DNA of 64,000 nucleotides from Microvelia longipes (lineage: Eukaryota > Arthropoda > Insecta > Hemiptera > Veliidae). Location: positions 40,163,484 to 40,227,483 of the forward strand of contig JACMZG010001908.1 of NCBI GenBank assembly GCA_018340805.1. Direction: 5' to 3'. Shown here in pieces: positions 44,671 to 55,738 of the stretch. The notes under the pieces were generated by a model. It had not been told where the DNA came from, did not search any database, and saw only the letters and a program-made list of their open reading frames with translations. Positions within the stretch are counted from its first letter, which is position 1; every line of letters starts with the position of its first letter. The translations under genes and the position numbers were made by a program.

Positions 44671-46480
44671 TTTAATTAAATTTTTTACCACATACAAATA
44701 GCGTATTAAATTCCTAGATAGATAACTGCAAAGCAGTCATAAAATAAATTGATATTACAAAATAAATTATTATCAAAGACGGCGCTATCAAAAAATCACA
44801 ACTATTTAAAAAGGTCATAAGCGATAATTTGAAAACATTAAAGATTAATTTTGTAATTAAATTAATCCTAAATTACAGCAATAATGATAATAATATTAAT
44901 TTTCTATTACAAGGAGTGCTAACAGGCAGTTTTCTATATAGAGCACTCCAAGAGATATGTTATCTGTATAATATTAGATCATATTTATGAATGAGTAACA
45001 ATACAGGAAATAGATAATAACAATAAATTAAAACATTGCCATTGGAGTAATTAGAGCATAAATCAGTCAAAAATAAAATAAAAATAAATAAATTCAGACA
45101 TAAATCTATTTAATTAGTTTATGGAATTATATATTTACCGTAAATAATATAAAACCGTAGAAAACAAGTTTGAAGCCAATTCGAAAATATATATTTTTCT
45201 TTCGAACAGAGCTTTGTTTCAAGTGGCAATGCATCCTTAGAATACTTTACTAGGTACTTCATTACATATTAATAAATATTCAAACTCTAAATAATAATAA
45301 AAATATTTTATCACTCACATATTTTAGGTTCTTAATCGCTTTCTGAAGCTGACAAAGTCAGCTTTGGCTAAAAAATTATAATTTTAAATTATTTATGAAT
45401 AATTCATAATTATTCATGAATTATTGGTCACGATTTGACCAATATCTATGGGTCGAATTGGTTAAATTCGTTTAAATACAAATTAACAGGTATTTCTTGA
45501 AATTCGTCAAGCCGGTTTCTTTTCAAGGGACCTATTTTATTTCTAGTAGTAAAATGTAAAGGAACTGTAATTTAAAAATTAACCGTACACAATACTTGAA
45601 GTACCTGAGTCAAAAAACTTAGCTAAGACTCAAAAACATCATCAGCGGTACTTTTATGTACCTTTAAGATGTTCCTTTAACCATATGATTATTTTCAGTA
45701 CAGAAAGTAGACCATGTATTATAGTACAGTACAAGGTAAAAAATTTAACCAACGAAAATAATAAAAAACCTATCGGACCTAAAGAGACCAACCAACCCAC
45801 CGATATGTTTCCTTAATTACTATTAAACTGTTATTAAGGAGCGAACTGTGAAAGAAAATTTAGTAAAATTAAGAAAGGGTATATTTAGAAACTCCAGTAA
45901 GGTTAAAAAACTATTCAAACTATAGTAAACATAATTAATCATTCATTAATCAATTTTATCTTCAAGTTAGGAAGGATAAAAAAATGTTGATCTCTGCTTA
46001 CCTCCCCAACGATTTAATGTCCCCCTTAGAACAATTTTTTCGTTTTATATATTCAATAACCATCTTTAGCTAACAAAATCTAGCAAAATTAACTACCCTT
46101 AAGAATAAATAACAAGCAATAACTACAAATTACCCGATAATATATGCTAAAGCTAATAAATGAATACATAAAGGAAAATTAGGATTAGTCATTAGTGTTA
46201 GTAGTCAATAGGTTTAGTCATTTGATGGTTAGTATTAGTTACTATAATGGTTATTATAATAGTCACTAGAACAATGGTAATTAGTGATGTTAGCTTAGAC
46301 CTAAAGTTAAAACATACCTAAAAAGTAAAAAAATTGAAGTGGAGAGGAAACACAAAAGACCCTACATTTAATGCTCCAGACGGCAAAGCAGGACCTATAA
46401 GACGTTTCTAGTACCAAATTTCAAATTTCTGGGATGAAGACATCAGGATTTAGGCATGAGAGACAGAAATCACGATGAAA
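44671..46480. other. AT-rich, no gene recognised
   Basis: Holds the inverted copy of the coding-like repeat. A small hairpin attggtca/tgaccaat lies at about 45423-45443. The stretch 46185-46290 is a degenerate tagt/attagt-rich sequence. No gene was recognised. Confidence 0.45.
45472..45573 (-). repeat. Coding-like dispersed repeat, copy 2
   Basis: Inverse of 40821-40918. On the - strand it has a continuous frame reading VPLHFTTRNKIGPLKR and then NRLDEFQEIPVNLYLNEF before a stop near 45448. The frame is better kept than in the first copy. I do not recognise the family. Confidence 0.6.
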
Positions 46481-46487
46481 TACACCC

Positions 46488-46590
46488 TGGATGTTTTAGA
46501 CAATCAACTATATACCAACGGCAGTCGACAAGGGGAAGTTAAAAACGCGGATCTACGGGCCGCTCAGAATTCCCTCGTGTATGGATGATG
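46488..46590 (+). pseudogene. Possible LINE RNase H scrap
   Basis: A frame from 46490 reads LDNQLYTNGSRQGEVKNA, resembling the iYTDGSk..G start of the RNase H domain in jockey-like non-LTR elements, with N in place of the catalytic D. After a slip at gcgg (46547-46550) the next frame reads IYGPLRIPSCM, matching the GaGiyGP..ri that follows in that family. Upstream the frame is broken by stops. The match is short, so the call is tentative. Confidence 0.4.
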
Positions 46591-46685
46591 TTTTATCATT
46601 CGTTTTTATGAAATGTAATTTTTTCATGTATTTGGCGAATGTTGTGATGAAATTTCGCTTCAAGGCCACCAAAGAGTAAAAAAAA

Positions 46686-46775
46686 ATGTTTTAAGTACTC
46701 CTACAAGTTATATAGCAAGATTTGTAGTAATCTACTGGGTACTGATATTAATTTTAAGCAGCAACAAAAGTTTGT
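46686..46775 (+). repeat. Direct repeat, copy 1 of 2
   Basis: Matches 47101-47187 in the same direction with about ten substitutions: ttttaagtact.ctacaag, ttatatag.aag, tactggg and ttaattttaagcagca are shared. The two copies are about 415 bases apart. Confidence 0.85.
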
Positions 46776-47100
46776 AAAATTTAATGAAGATTTTTTAGAT
46801 AAAAAAGTCATTAAAATTTAAAAAATACAAATAGTACGAATAAAACTAAAAATAACAACAAAAACTAAATTTATATTTAATTTCAAAGAATAAATTATAG
46901 TTTGTTTAAATGCTTTAATGTTTCTACTTTTTATAAATATTAGGCAGAGAAACAGGGCTTTTTAATATGCCCTAAGCATCAAAGGGCCAAACATGGAGCT
47001 TTACATGACCTATAATTATGTACATAAAGGGCACGAGCTAGACCAATTTATCTCATACGATTAAAGTATTAGATGTTATCTTAAAGAATCATTATAGAAG

Positions 47101-47187
47101 TTAATGTTTTAAGTACTTCTACAAGTTATATAGTAAGGTTTGTTGTAATTTACTGGGGACTAATATTAATTTTAAGCAGCAGTAAGG
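47101..47187 (+). repeat. Direct repeat, copy 2 of 2
   Basis: Partner of 46686-46775. Differences are substitutions, not homopolymer indels, so this is an ordinary older duplication or two insertions of one element. Confidence 0.85.
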
Positions 47188-47519
47188 TAAAGGCTGTAAA
47201 GCCCCTAACTTTATGGACATTAAAAATATCTTTAAGTAAAATTTTACAGTAACAGCTTTAAGGGATTCACATTATTGAACACAATGAGGAACAATAAGGA
47301 GGATTCAACTTTTCATGTAGAGGATAGTAGTCAACTCTCAGTAGTTGAGGATAGTATATTATATTACTAGGCTGTGAAATTAATGTTTTTTCTTACTGAG
47401 GCGACTATATTTACTCCCGAGCGAAGAGAGTCAGTAATAGGAGCCGAGATTCAACAAAACTGTGGTCTTGAGCGCTCTTCGCGGCAAATAGAAAAACTAC
47501 TAGCACCAGATGTACAAAA

Positions 47520-47590
47520 AACCGGTTTTTTTACTTTTCCTCATTTATAACGTAGGTATATAGAAAAAGTATTGTGTTTGCAAAAAAATC
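47520..47590 (-). repeat. Family A, 3' end fragment
   Basis: On the - strand: ggatttttttgcaaacac, aatactttttctatatacct, acgttataaatgagg and aaaagtaaaa, the 3' end and tail of family A. The rest of the family is missing, as expected for 5' truncation. Confidence 0.75.
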
Positions 47591-47730
47591 CTTGTGTACG
47601 TTTTTTTTAAAATTATAAAAAAAATAATAGAAAATAATTGAATTGAGTTAAAATTTAGTAGTATTTAAAGTGTATACATTTAAATGTATACACTTGTACT
47701 ACATTACTTATTTTCGTAACAATATGACAA

Positions 47731-47990
47731 GTATATCCTTGATTTTTGTTGGATCATAAAAATTAAGCAGCATTGAGCGTGGTCAGTGCTGTATGGGTGA
47801 CCGCTGAGAATGAAACGGATGCATTTACTACCTGAAGACGAGCGAAGCGAGTCTGAATACATGCTGCAGTATAAATTTGGCGAATTGTATAGCCTGAGGA
47901 CGAGCGAAGCGTGTCCGAGGTAGAGAAGATGAGTGTAGCGAATCCGAGTTGATGAGGGAAAGTTCTGAGGTACCCCGTACCCGATTTTTT
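47731..47990 (+). repeat. 5S-derived SINE, fullest + strand copy
   Basis: The head gtatatcct, ttttgttggatcat, aattaagcagcattgagc, gtggtcagtgctg and tatgggtgaccgctgagaat follows 5S rRNA from about its position 40 to its box C region (gatca, gttaagca, ggtcagtac, ggatgggtgaccgc). The body has three modules, gacgagcgaagcgagtc (47838), gacgagcgaagcgtgtcc (47899) and gatgagtgtagcgaatcc (47928). The tail is gaggtaccccgtacccgatt followed by T. The 5S internal promoter region would allow RNA polymerase III transcription (inference). Confidence 0.85.
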
Positions 47991-48048
47991 CCGAACAGGG
48001 AAAAAAGTGAACCTGAACTCCGAACCTCAGAAAAAAGCGAGTGCCTTA

Positions 48049-48095
48049 TTAATGTTATTATTAATGATTAATAATAACGTTATTAATGTTATTAA
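48049..48095. repeat. AT palindrome cluster
   Basis: Repeated ttattaat/attaataa words form overlapping palindromes just beyond the SINE tail. It is simple-sequence in character. Confidence 0.7.
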
Positions 48096-48848
48096 TTTAT
48101 GACCCGTTATACAAAAGCGGTTCATATTTTCAAAATAAATAAAATGCAGAACTACTGCTTTATAGTACAAAGCGATACTTCAACATTTATTAAAACATTG
48201 ATTAAATTTGGTGAGGAACGAAGCTACGTACGCTTACATGTCAAAACATTAGTCCTCTAATATTAACACACACACATACTAAATAAACATGTAATGTTGC
48301 AATGTTAGTATCGCAACATATTTGATTAAGATTATCTAGAGTACCGAATAATCCTCGAAATCCAAAGACTAATCTAAATTTTAATCCACTTGACTTATCT
48401 ATGAGTCTACCTGTATAACATTCCGTAGAGTTGGCATTCTTGAGATAGTATGATTTTTATTACTTTTCTATGCTTTATCTGCTTATCTTAGAAAAAGCAG
48501 ATATTTTTATACTTTTAAGAGGTATTTCCTCTTTTGATTAAAGTCTGTATTTAAAGAGTGAGTAAAAATGTTTATTGTTTTGATTTTACAGTATCAGGCT
48601 GAATTGTGTCATCCGATATGATTTAGTAAATTATCACAGAACATACAGACAGCAAACTAAATTTTGTGTAGATTGAGAGTGTATCACTTATGTTTCTAAA
48701 ATACTCGTGTATACATGAAATCTATTAGAGATATTGGCGATTTTTAACGAAGCCATCAAACTACAACACCTAATTTTTCACATAACTATAACTCAACAAT
48801 GGTTTAAAATCAGACTATTGAATAGATATTTCAAGTGGGAAGTCTTGC

Positions 48849-48943
48849 TCCGTGTGTTTTGGGCCTGTGAGTTGAATGGCAGTGATCCGGATTCGATACG
48901 AGCACTCAAACTCAGGGTACCTGGGTTCGAATCCTGGTAGGGA
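48849..48943 (+). repeat. tRNA-like sequence
   Basis: The 3' part ctgggttcgaatcctgg (48922-48938) is a tRNA T-arm with a canonical box B (ggttcgaatcc), followed by tagggac, which would be the 3' acceptor strand. No matching 5' acceptor strand (gtcccta) was found upstream and no clean D or anticodon arm could be drawn, so it is not called as a tRNA gene. The words aatcctggtagggaag recur inside the adjacent foldback (inverse at about 49600-49618), so this looks like tRNA-derived sequence within that repeat family. Confidence 0.5.
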
Positions 48944-48960
48944 CGATAGTTTTTTATCGT

Positions 48961-49685
48961 TTTTTTACATTATATAAGTTTATAACTACAAAATAATTCT
49001 GGCGTGGTGGTCCGCATGTCAGGTTAGCTTCCTTTGAAACCGTGTTTCCGGGGCAGCAACAAGTTTAGTAGGGAAGATAATGTTCAATTGTTTTTTACAT
49101 TATATAAGTTTATAACTACTAAATAATTCTGGCACGGTGGTCCGCGAACGTTTCTGTGTTATCAACCAATTTCTTGCTTAAGGGTCCGGTTTATACTTCA
49201 GAACCTAAGCAGTCACTCAATTGTCAAGCACTGCTCGAAACTCATATTGTCTGTATTTTTCAAAGGAAATGCGCTAAAACCTTTAAAGATAAACAGTAAC
49301 TAAACTTTAAACTAGTGCAAATAATAGTCCGTACTGCTAATTTTAGAGGCATAGTTTTGTATAACCAACTTGATAATTAAGCGCATTTCCTTTGAAAATA
49401 CAGACAAAATGAGTTACGAGCAGTGCTTGATAATTAAGTAACTGCTTAGGTTCTAAAGTATAAACCGGAACCTTAAGCAAGAAATTGGTTGCTAAGCACG
49501 GAAACACGCATTCAAAATTAAATTCGCCCGTCAGCGGACCACCGCGTCAGAATTATTTAGTAGTTATAAACTTATATACTGTAAAAAACTATTGAAAATT
49601 ATCTTCCCTACCAGGATTGTTGTTAGGCACGGAAACACGTATCCCAAAGGAAATTCGCCCGACATGCGGACCACCGCGCCAGAAT
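48961..49685. mobile_element. Compound foldback element with direct subrepeats
   Basis: The left arm (48996-49274) and right arm (49379-49685) are inverse copies around a spacer of about 100 bases. Paired blocks include ctggcgcggtggtccgc-like ends, ttataactactaaataatt, aaccaatttcttgcttaagg, aacctaagcag, ctgctcg and caaaggaaatgcgc. Within the left arm, a segment starting ttttttacattatataag occurs at 48961 and again at 49091, so the arm is itself a partial tandem. tRNA-like sequence adjoins it on the left. No protein is encoded. A half copy lies at 8.5 kb. Confidence 0.85.
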
Positions 49686-50544
49686 TTTTTCTTAAGCTCT
49701 GTATCAAAACTCTGAATAAGAAAAAATATTAAACTTTAAAGAATGAAAGATAAAACAGTTTTTTGAATCAAGTAGAAAATAGAAAAAAATCCCCGCTCCT
49801 CTTACCCCTTCCACTATACAAATAACCTCATAATCGTCATGTTTTAATGAAAATTGAAGAAATGACAACTTCAGTCTATTTTGGATATAATAAAATTTAA
49901 TATATGTTTCTATTTGTAAGTAAAACCTTTTGATTTTTATTTTTAATTTCCCTTTTGAGCATCATTTATTAATAAAATAACAGAAATTACAGTACACCAA
50001 ATAATTTTTAATTTTATAAAAAATAATTAACCTTCTAACTTCAATGTAAAAGCTAAAGATACTAAGAAAATATCTTTGATCTCCTAACTAAACATATTAA
50101 ACGAAAAATAAAGGCATCCATTCAAATTGAGTCACAAATAAAATATTAATAAAGCAATAACGACAAAAGAATGAAAACAGGCACTAATAATAAAATATTC
50201 TGCATAAATGGAACTCGAGATAATAAGTATAAATAATGAAACCTGAATATAATGTGGATATTTGGGTTTTAAACATCAAAGAATGTTGGGAACATAAAAA
50301 TGAGTTCTATTGAAATAATATAGATTACTGTTTAAATAGTAATAAAACATCATAGAAACATTTTGTATTAATAACTGACAACGAGAAATAGAAATAAAAT
50401 GGGCAATAATGACTAATACTAGGAAACGATTAACAACCTAATATTTGACTTTAACATGCGTGATTATATAAAACAAAATGTATAATATGTATATATGTAC
50501 ATGCACAACTCAGAAGAGAAAACTAGAAATATTGAACTAATGTG
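49686..50544. other. AT-rich, no feature seen
   Basis: No gene or repeat was recognised between the foldback and the next SINE copy. Confidence 0.55.
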
Positions 50545-50811
50545 AAAAAATCGGGTACAGGGTAACTCGGGACTTTCCACGACTCATCGGATTCGCTACG
50601 CTCATCCACACTGATTCAGACTCGCTTCGCTCGTCCATAGAATGTAAAAATCACTAGTGCAACTGCCCATGTCTTAGGACTCGCTATGCTTGTTCTCATA
50701 TAGTAAATTTTCAATCCCAGTAAGTTATAAGTACAAGTAAGTTACAATCCCAGCGGTCACCCATCCAGTCGATATTCCTTTGATGATCCAACAAAAACCG
50801 TCGATATACTA
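50545..50811 (-). repeat. 5S-derived SINE, fullest - strand copy
   Basis: On the - strand: gtagtatatcgacgg, tttttgttggatcatcaaag, a deletion of the A-box region, then ggatgggtgaccgctggga (50747-50766), an exact 5S box C core. The body modules gacgagcgaagcgagtc and gatgagcgtagcgaatcc follow, then gagttaccctgtacccgat and T residues. It is the clearest evidence for the 5S box C in this family. Confidence 0.85.
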
Positions 50812-51034
50812 CTTATTGTATTGTAACTAAACTTGGTATTGTAAACTAACTCCTTATAAAGTCCATGTAAGTTTACACTAGTAGCGAATTTCAACTCATT
50901 AGGATTATTTTCCCATTATTAAATTATGGCACATATGATGTGCCAGCCAAATCTCGAACCGACATTTTGGCTGAGTCATTATATCCGGTTAATGACACCA
51001 TAAAAAAATATTTTCCGCGTAGCTCAACTAGACT

Positions 51035-51258
51035 TAAAGATTTGTCTTTGAACTAAGTTTTAAAACTCTTTATAAATACACAGGCAGATACGATGATAAG
51101 AGACCGACACACCCACATACAGACGGACAACTTTGTAAAAACCACTTAGGAGGTTTAAACAACACCTGAAACGGATAATTCAGGTGACATCCCGGTTTCA
51201 GATTGTTTCTGTAAACACAACACTTTTCCTATATACCTACGTTAAGCATTAGGAAAAG
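51035..51258 (+). repeat. Family A dispersed repeat
   Basis: Shows caactagactt, gaactaagttttaaaact, tacacaggcagatacgatga, cacccacatacagacggaca, cctgaaacggataatt, gacatcccggtttcag, gtaaacacaacacttttcc and tatacctacgtt, with an aggaaaagtaaaa tail. Similarity to the 12-kb copy continues upstream (about 50975: atatccggttaatga), so the family may start earlier than drawn. Confidence 0.85.
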
Positions 51259-53808
51259 TAAAAATGAAAGAGAAAAAGTGAAGCTCTAACCTAACAGACA
51301 CGAATTAGAATTTTGTTTAACAGGAGGAATGCAAGTTGCCTATGTGCCTAGTTCTCCTAGAAAAACTAAGACTTTTAGTACCAGGAAGAATTTTCAGGGG
51401 CCCAAAATTGAATAAATAGACCACTTTTGAGGAGGTATGAGGCAATACTAACTAAGGAGAAACCCAAGAGCTTCTTACAGACACTAAGAGTATTTTTAAC
51501 TTAGTGTTTAACACTTAGTATTTATAATTTACTAAAAAAATGTTAACAAGTAAATAATATAAAATCAAGTATATTTAACAATCAGATTATAGTAAAAAAA
51601 GATTAATTCGTAAAACCCAAATAGTTTTATTCTATACTTCGGAAGTTAAATTGTAACAATAAGCTTAATCGTGATTTATTATTTTAAATACTCCCACATG
51701 TTTTAATCCTGTATTTAAAGAAATTGTAAAAGAATTAAAAATTTGTGAGTCAGCAAAGTAAAATGGGTTTAGGATTAAGCAGTGACAATAAGGACGCGTG
51801 CAAACTGGAAGCAGCTGACAATATTAGGGACACAGTCCTGAATGAGAAACGCTACTTTGGTAATTGGTGACATCCTAGACTGAGATACCCTCATAAATAT
51901 TGATCTAAAAACCTCCCTTTAAAGGTTTCCCTCATTGTAAGGACAACAATGAACCAAAAACCTAAAGTTTTTAGGCTACCATCTGAGACTAATTGTCAGC
52001 AACCGGGTCATTTTCGGACTTAACAAAAAAAACATCAAACAGGAACCAACACAAAAACTTAAACAACCACAACATACCTAAAAAAGAGCAAGGAAATGGA
52101 TCATAAATATTCCCCTAACACCTGGGTTTATCAAATAAAAGATCAACAACAATAGATCCCTTTACAGAAAATCTGTTTAACAAAATTTGCAAAGTCAAAA
52201 CTATAACATTATACACGATTATCCGACGTGTTATATAATGAACAATGTAATGTAATAGTACTAACAATGCCTTACCGAGGGAAGTCAAATGTTCAACAAA
52301 AAGATCATTTACAGTTATTATCGAGTAGATCTTTCATGTAAAATAGGTGAAAATTTGTAAAGCCGGTTATATTTAGGGTACTTTTTCTTTAAATTGTATT
52401 AGCTTCCTCTTTTTAAAGGGGAGTCAAAGGAATACATAAGGCTTGATCGGTACGTTACTCCAGTGTACCTAGAGTAACCTAGAGTAAGAACTAAAAACCT
52501 CGGAACGTAAATAAACCTATTTATAACGGAATTGATGATCAACCTGGTAAAAAACCCTAATACAAAACATTTGCGAGAGTTGGTTTCTAGCGAGAGCGAA
52601 GCAAAAGTTGTAATACCATTATATGAAGATGTGGTTAGTCAGAATCCCGCTTGTTGACAAAACTATGAGTTTAATTAATTCCATTACCGTACAAATTATT
52701 TAATTGTTAGTCACACTCCATCGAAGTTTAAAAGCTAAAACTATTAAAACTACTACTAAAAAACTAGGTGTTTGAAAGAATTTTTATTATCTTTTATTTT
52801 ATGTTATCTAAAAATTCTATAAAACTTAAGTTGACAAAGGCGGTGTTTTTACAGTATTTTCATAGAGTTGAAATTTTCTGTTTTAATTTGCTTGCAAGTG
52901 ACCTGGAGTCCACTAACCTATGTAGAATGTGAACTACATAAACATTTTTATGTTTTTATTTCTCCACCGACCTTTAATTTGTTCTGTTAACCTTTTAGTC
53001 GGGATTATGTTGGGTTTTTAGTGACGCTCTTTTTAATCTTGTTTTCCCTGACTGAAGCTATTAACCCAATTTTTATTTCACCTAGGATCCCAATTTTTTT
53101 CTTTTCAACTGCATTTAAATTTTCTGTAGTACGTGTTTTAATTATAAAATAAGGCTATCAATGCGTCTACGACCTATAGATCTTAGATCTGTAGATCCTA
53201 TTTATGTAGATCTAGATAAATCTAGATATTTAGATTATATATCTGTGTTTAACTAAAAAGAGATGGAAATCACAGAAAAAATAACTCTGGAGACATCTAC
53301 GATATAGATGTAATGTAAGTTATAGATGATATAGACTAAATTGAAAGTTAATTCAAAATAACAATATTGATTTAAGATTTTGAAAAGGAGCAAGTGTAAC
53401 GCGATAACTTCTCAGGTTCGCTACATTTTGTGTTCAGCCAAGCAATGCCGCTTGCAGAATGATGTAGCTACATGGCGGCCCCACCACAATGTGCCCAAGA
53501 AGTTTAAAAGAAACTTTTAATCAAAGTATTCTTCTTAATAATATTTCTTCATATAAAGATATATTCCAAATTAAGTATAACAAAAGTATATCATAATACA
53601 AAAAAGATATGCCTTGTTTGTATCAAGGAGTATACAAATATTATACGTCTTATTAGAAAATATATTAATATTTTATAAACATAATATATAATACTCTTTT
53701 TGTTTCATACCTATGCAATAAAATACGAACTACATTTTCATTCAATGTTGAGTAATTTTGTATGATAAAGCTCATATCATCAACAACATTAATTTATAAG
53801 AAAAATAT
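51259..53808. other. No gene recognised
   Basis: AT-rich with moderate-complexity patches (51780-52060, 52430-52660, 53400-53510) that could not be assigned. Around 53170-53235 the word agatct recurs many times. Confidence 0.45.
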
Positions 53809-53945
53809 TAGGTACAGGGAAGCTCTTAACTTTTAATAACCTGATCTGATCACATTGTCATAACTTCGGACTCGCATCGCTCGTCAACAGATTTGCTTTG
53901 CTCGTCCTCAGACATTAAAAACAACAGTTCCCTTTCCAGTGGTAT
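53809..53945 (-). repeat. 5S-derived SINE, partial
   Basis: On the - strand: ctgaggacgagcaaagc, gacgagcgatgcgagtcc, gaagttatgaca and finally ccctgtacc. Body modules and tail are present. The 5S head is missing and is replaced at its expected position by a perfect palindrome. Confidence 0.7.
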
Positions 53946-53960
53946 CTGTGCACAGATACC
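53941..53960. repeat. Perfect 20-bp palindrome
   Basis: ggtatctgtg is followed directly by its exact inverse cacagatacc. It stands where the SINE's 5S head would be expected. Confidence 0.85.
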
Positions 53961-54284
53961 ATACTAAAAAATATCCCAGTAGCGAATTTTATTCCCAAAG
54001 GAAATTCGCTAAAAGTATACCATCCGTATTGAAATATAACTGTAAATACTTGATTACAGTGTGCCAAAGCTTAACTAAATTGAATAATTTTTCGATTATT
54101 AAAAATTTTTAAAAAAACTTGTACAGCTTATTTATTAAAATTAACGTATGCTAACAATGAGATAAATCTTGACCCACTTGTTGGTTACATACACCTCCAT
54201 ATGCGTCAATTTCCCATTAATACAAACATTTAACCGTATTTATGATTTTTTTTTGCAAAAATTATTTTGCAAAAAGAGCAACTA

Positions 54285-54510
54285 GGCCTTAAGATTGATT
54301 TTTGTACAAGTTTCAACTCTCAAGCATGAAACACATTTGGTGCTACGATAATAACACACATGTTACACACATATAGACAGAAACTTGGTTAAAATCAGTT
54401 TTAACCAAGGTTTCAAAAACACCTGATAATTCATTCGAAATCTCGATTTCTGTTTTTTAGTGCAAAACAATGACTTTTTCCATAAGGAAAAGTAATACTT
54501 AATTTATAAT
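54285..54510 (+). repeat. Family A dispersed repeat with internal hairpin
   Basis: Shows aactaggcctt, gatttttgtacaagtttcaa, aacacatttggtgctacgat, acacacatatagacagaa, cacctgataattc and aatctcgatttctg, with a tail aaggaaaagta. In this copy the centre forms an 11-bp hairpin, cttggttaaaa (54384-54394) and ttttaaccaag (54399-54409), that other copies lack. Confidence 0.8.
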
Positions 54511-55579
54511 TTGATACTACCGAGTATCAAATGATATATATTGTGTAATACTTAATTCGTCACATACTTTACATAAGTGGAATTTTAGTCACTTAAAGAT
54601 TATAAGGTTTATGTATTTCAGAATACGAGCAGTAATTATTAAATGTAAAATATGACCAAGTAACAAATACAAGGTGGTCTTTTGGTTAATCACAAACAAT
54701 TATTTTTAACCTTCTAATTTAGTTGTTAAAATTTCTCTAAAATTGTTCCTTTGTATCTAAATAATCCTTTATCTAAATGTTTTTTAGAGGTCCAAAAAGG
54801 TCTTAATTCCTGGTCTATGGGGTTGCCTCACGCCCTATTGACTCTCGGATAATCGGATCAGAGCCCTACTACAACAGCCCCTGTCATTGTCACCAGACGT
54901 TCGTCCTTTGTCCCTTTACTTTGAGTTTAATACTATAAACTCAAATTTTAAGACCCAAAATATAAATTTATACATATGTCAACCTTTAATCATTATATTT
55001 AAAAACAGTACATAACCATTTTTATTCCATATCAATAAAAATGTGCAACATAAGTAAAAAATAATAATATTTTAACTATTTTCTAACTTGTGAAGTATTT
55101 TTAGAATATGTATTTTCAAAAATAATTTTAATAATACCCTACTAAACCCTTTTTATTTTTAACACTAACAAATGCATCTGACTTGATAATGTCATATTTC
55201 TCACCTGTTCGTAAATAATAATAAGAGTCGTATTACTCCCTACGCTATATAGTTCCCTTCATACGTAACTCCCTAGGGATGTAAAATAACAATTTGTTTT
55301 TGAACATTTATGAAAGAAATAATCTTTTTATTTTTCTTTTTATGTTTTCGATAATCAGTTAAGTTTTTTCCGTTACAAATGCTTACTTTATTTATTTAAG
55401 TTTTTTTAAGTCATAAACTTTTTGCTTCCCTGTATTTTATTTGTTTGACTTAACACCTCTGTTAGTTTTAGTGTGAGAAAAAAGATTATGTTTTAAACAT
55501 AAAGAATATTGATCGCAAAACATAAAGTATAGAGATAAACTGACAGATAAACTTTTAGTTTAACTAAAGAAATATGATC
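54511..55579. other. No gene recognised
   Basis: AT-rich. 54780-54920 is less AT-biased and unassigned. Confidence 0.5.
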
Positions 55580-55738
55580 ACATTTTTGTAATAATTTTTG
55601 ATTTTCTAACAACAAACATTTCTTTAACATATTTTCGTAATAATTGTTGATTTTCTTAACATAAAAATTCTTTAATACATTGTTGTAATATTTGTTGATT
55701 TCTTCAACATAAACAATACTTTAATACATATTTTTAAT
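55580..55738 (+). repeat. 47-50-bp tandem repeat, about three units
   Basis: Units begin acattttt-like at 55580, 55627, 55677 and 55726 and share gtaataattgttgattttc and ttctttaa. Unit length drifts between 47 and 50 bases. Confidence 0.8.

Noticed and set aside
47731..47815. A genuine 5S rRNA gene
   Set aside because: Only the middle part resembles 5S; the 5' third and 3' end are missing and the sequence continues into a shared repeat body.
48849..48943. A functional tRNA gene
   Set aside because: The T-arm and box B are good, but there is no 5' acceptor strand complementary to tagggac and no clear anticodon arm.
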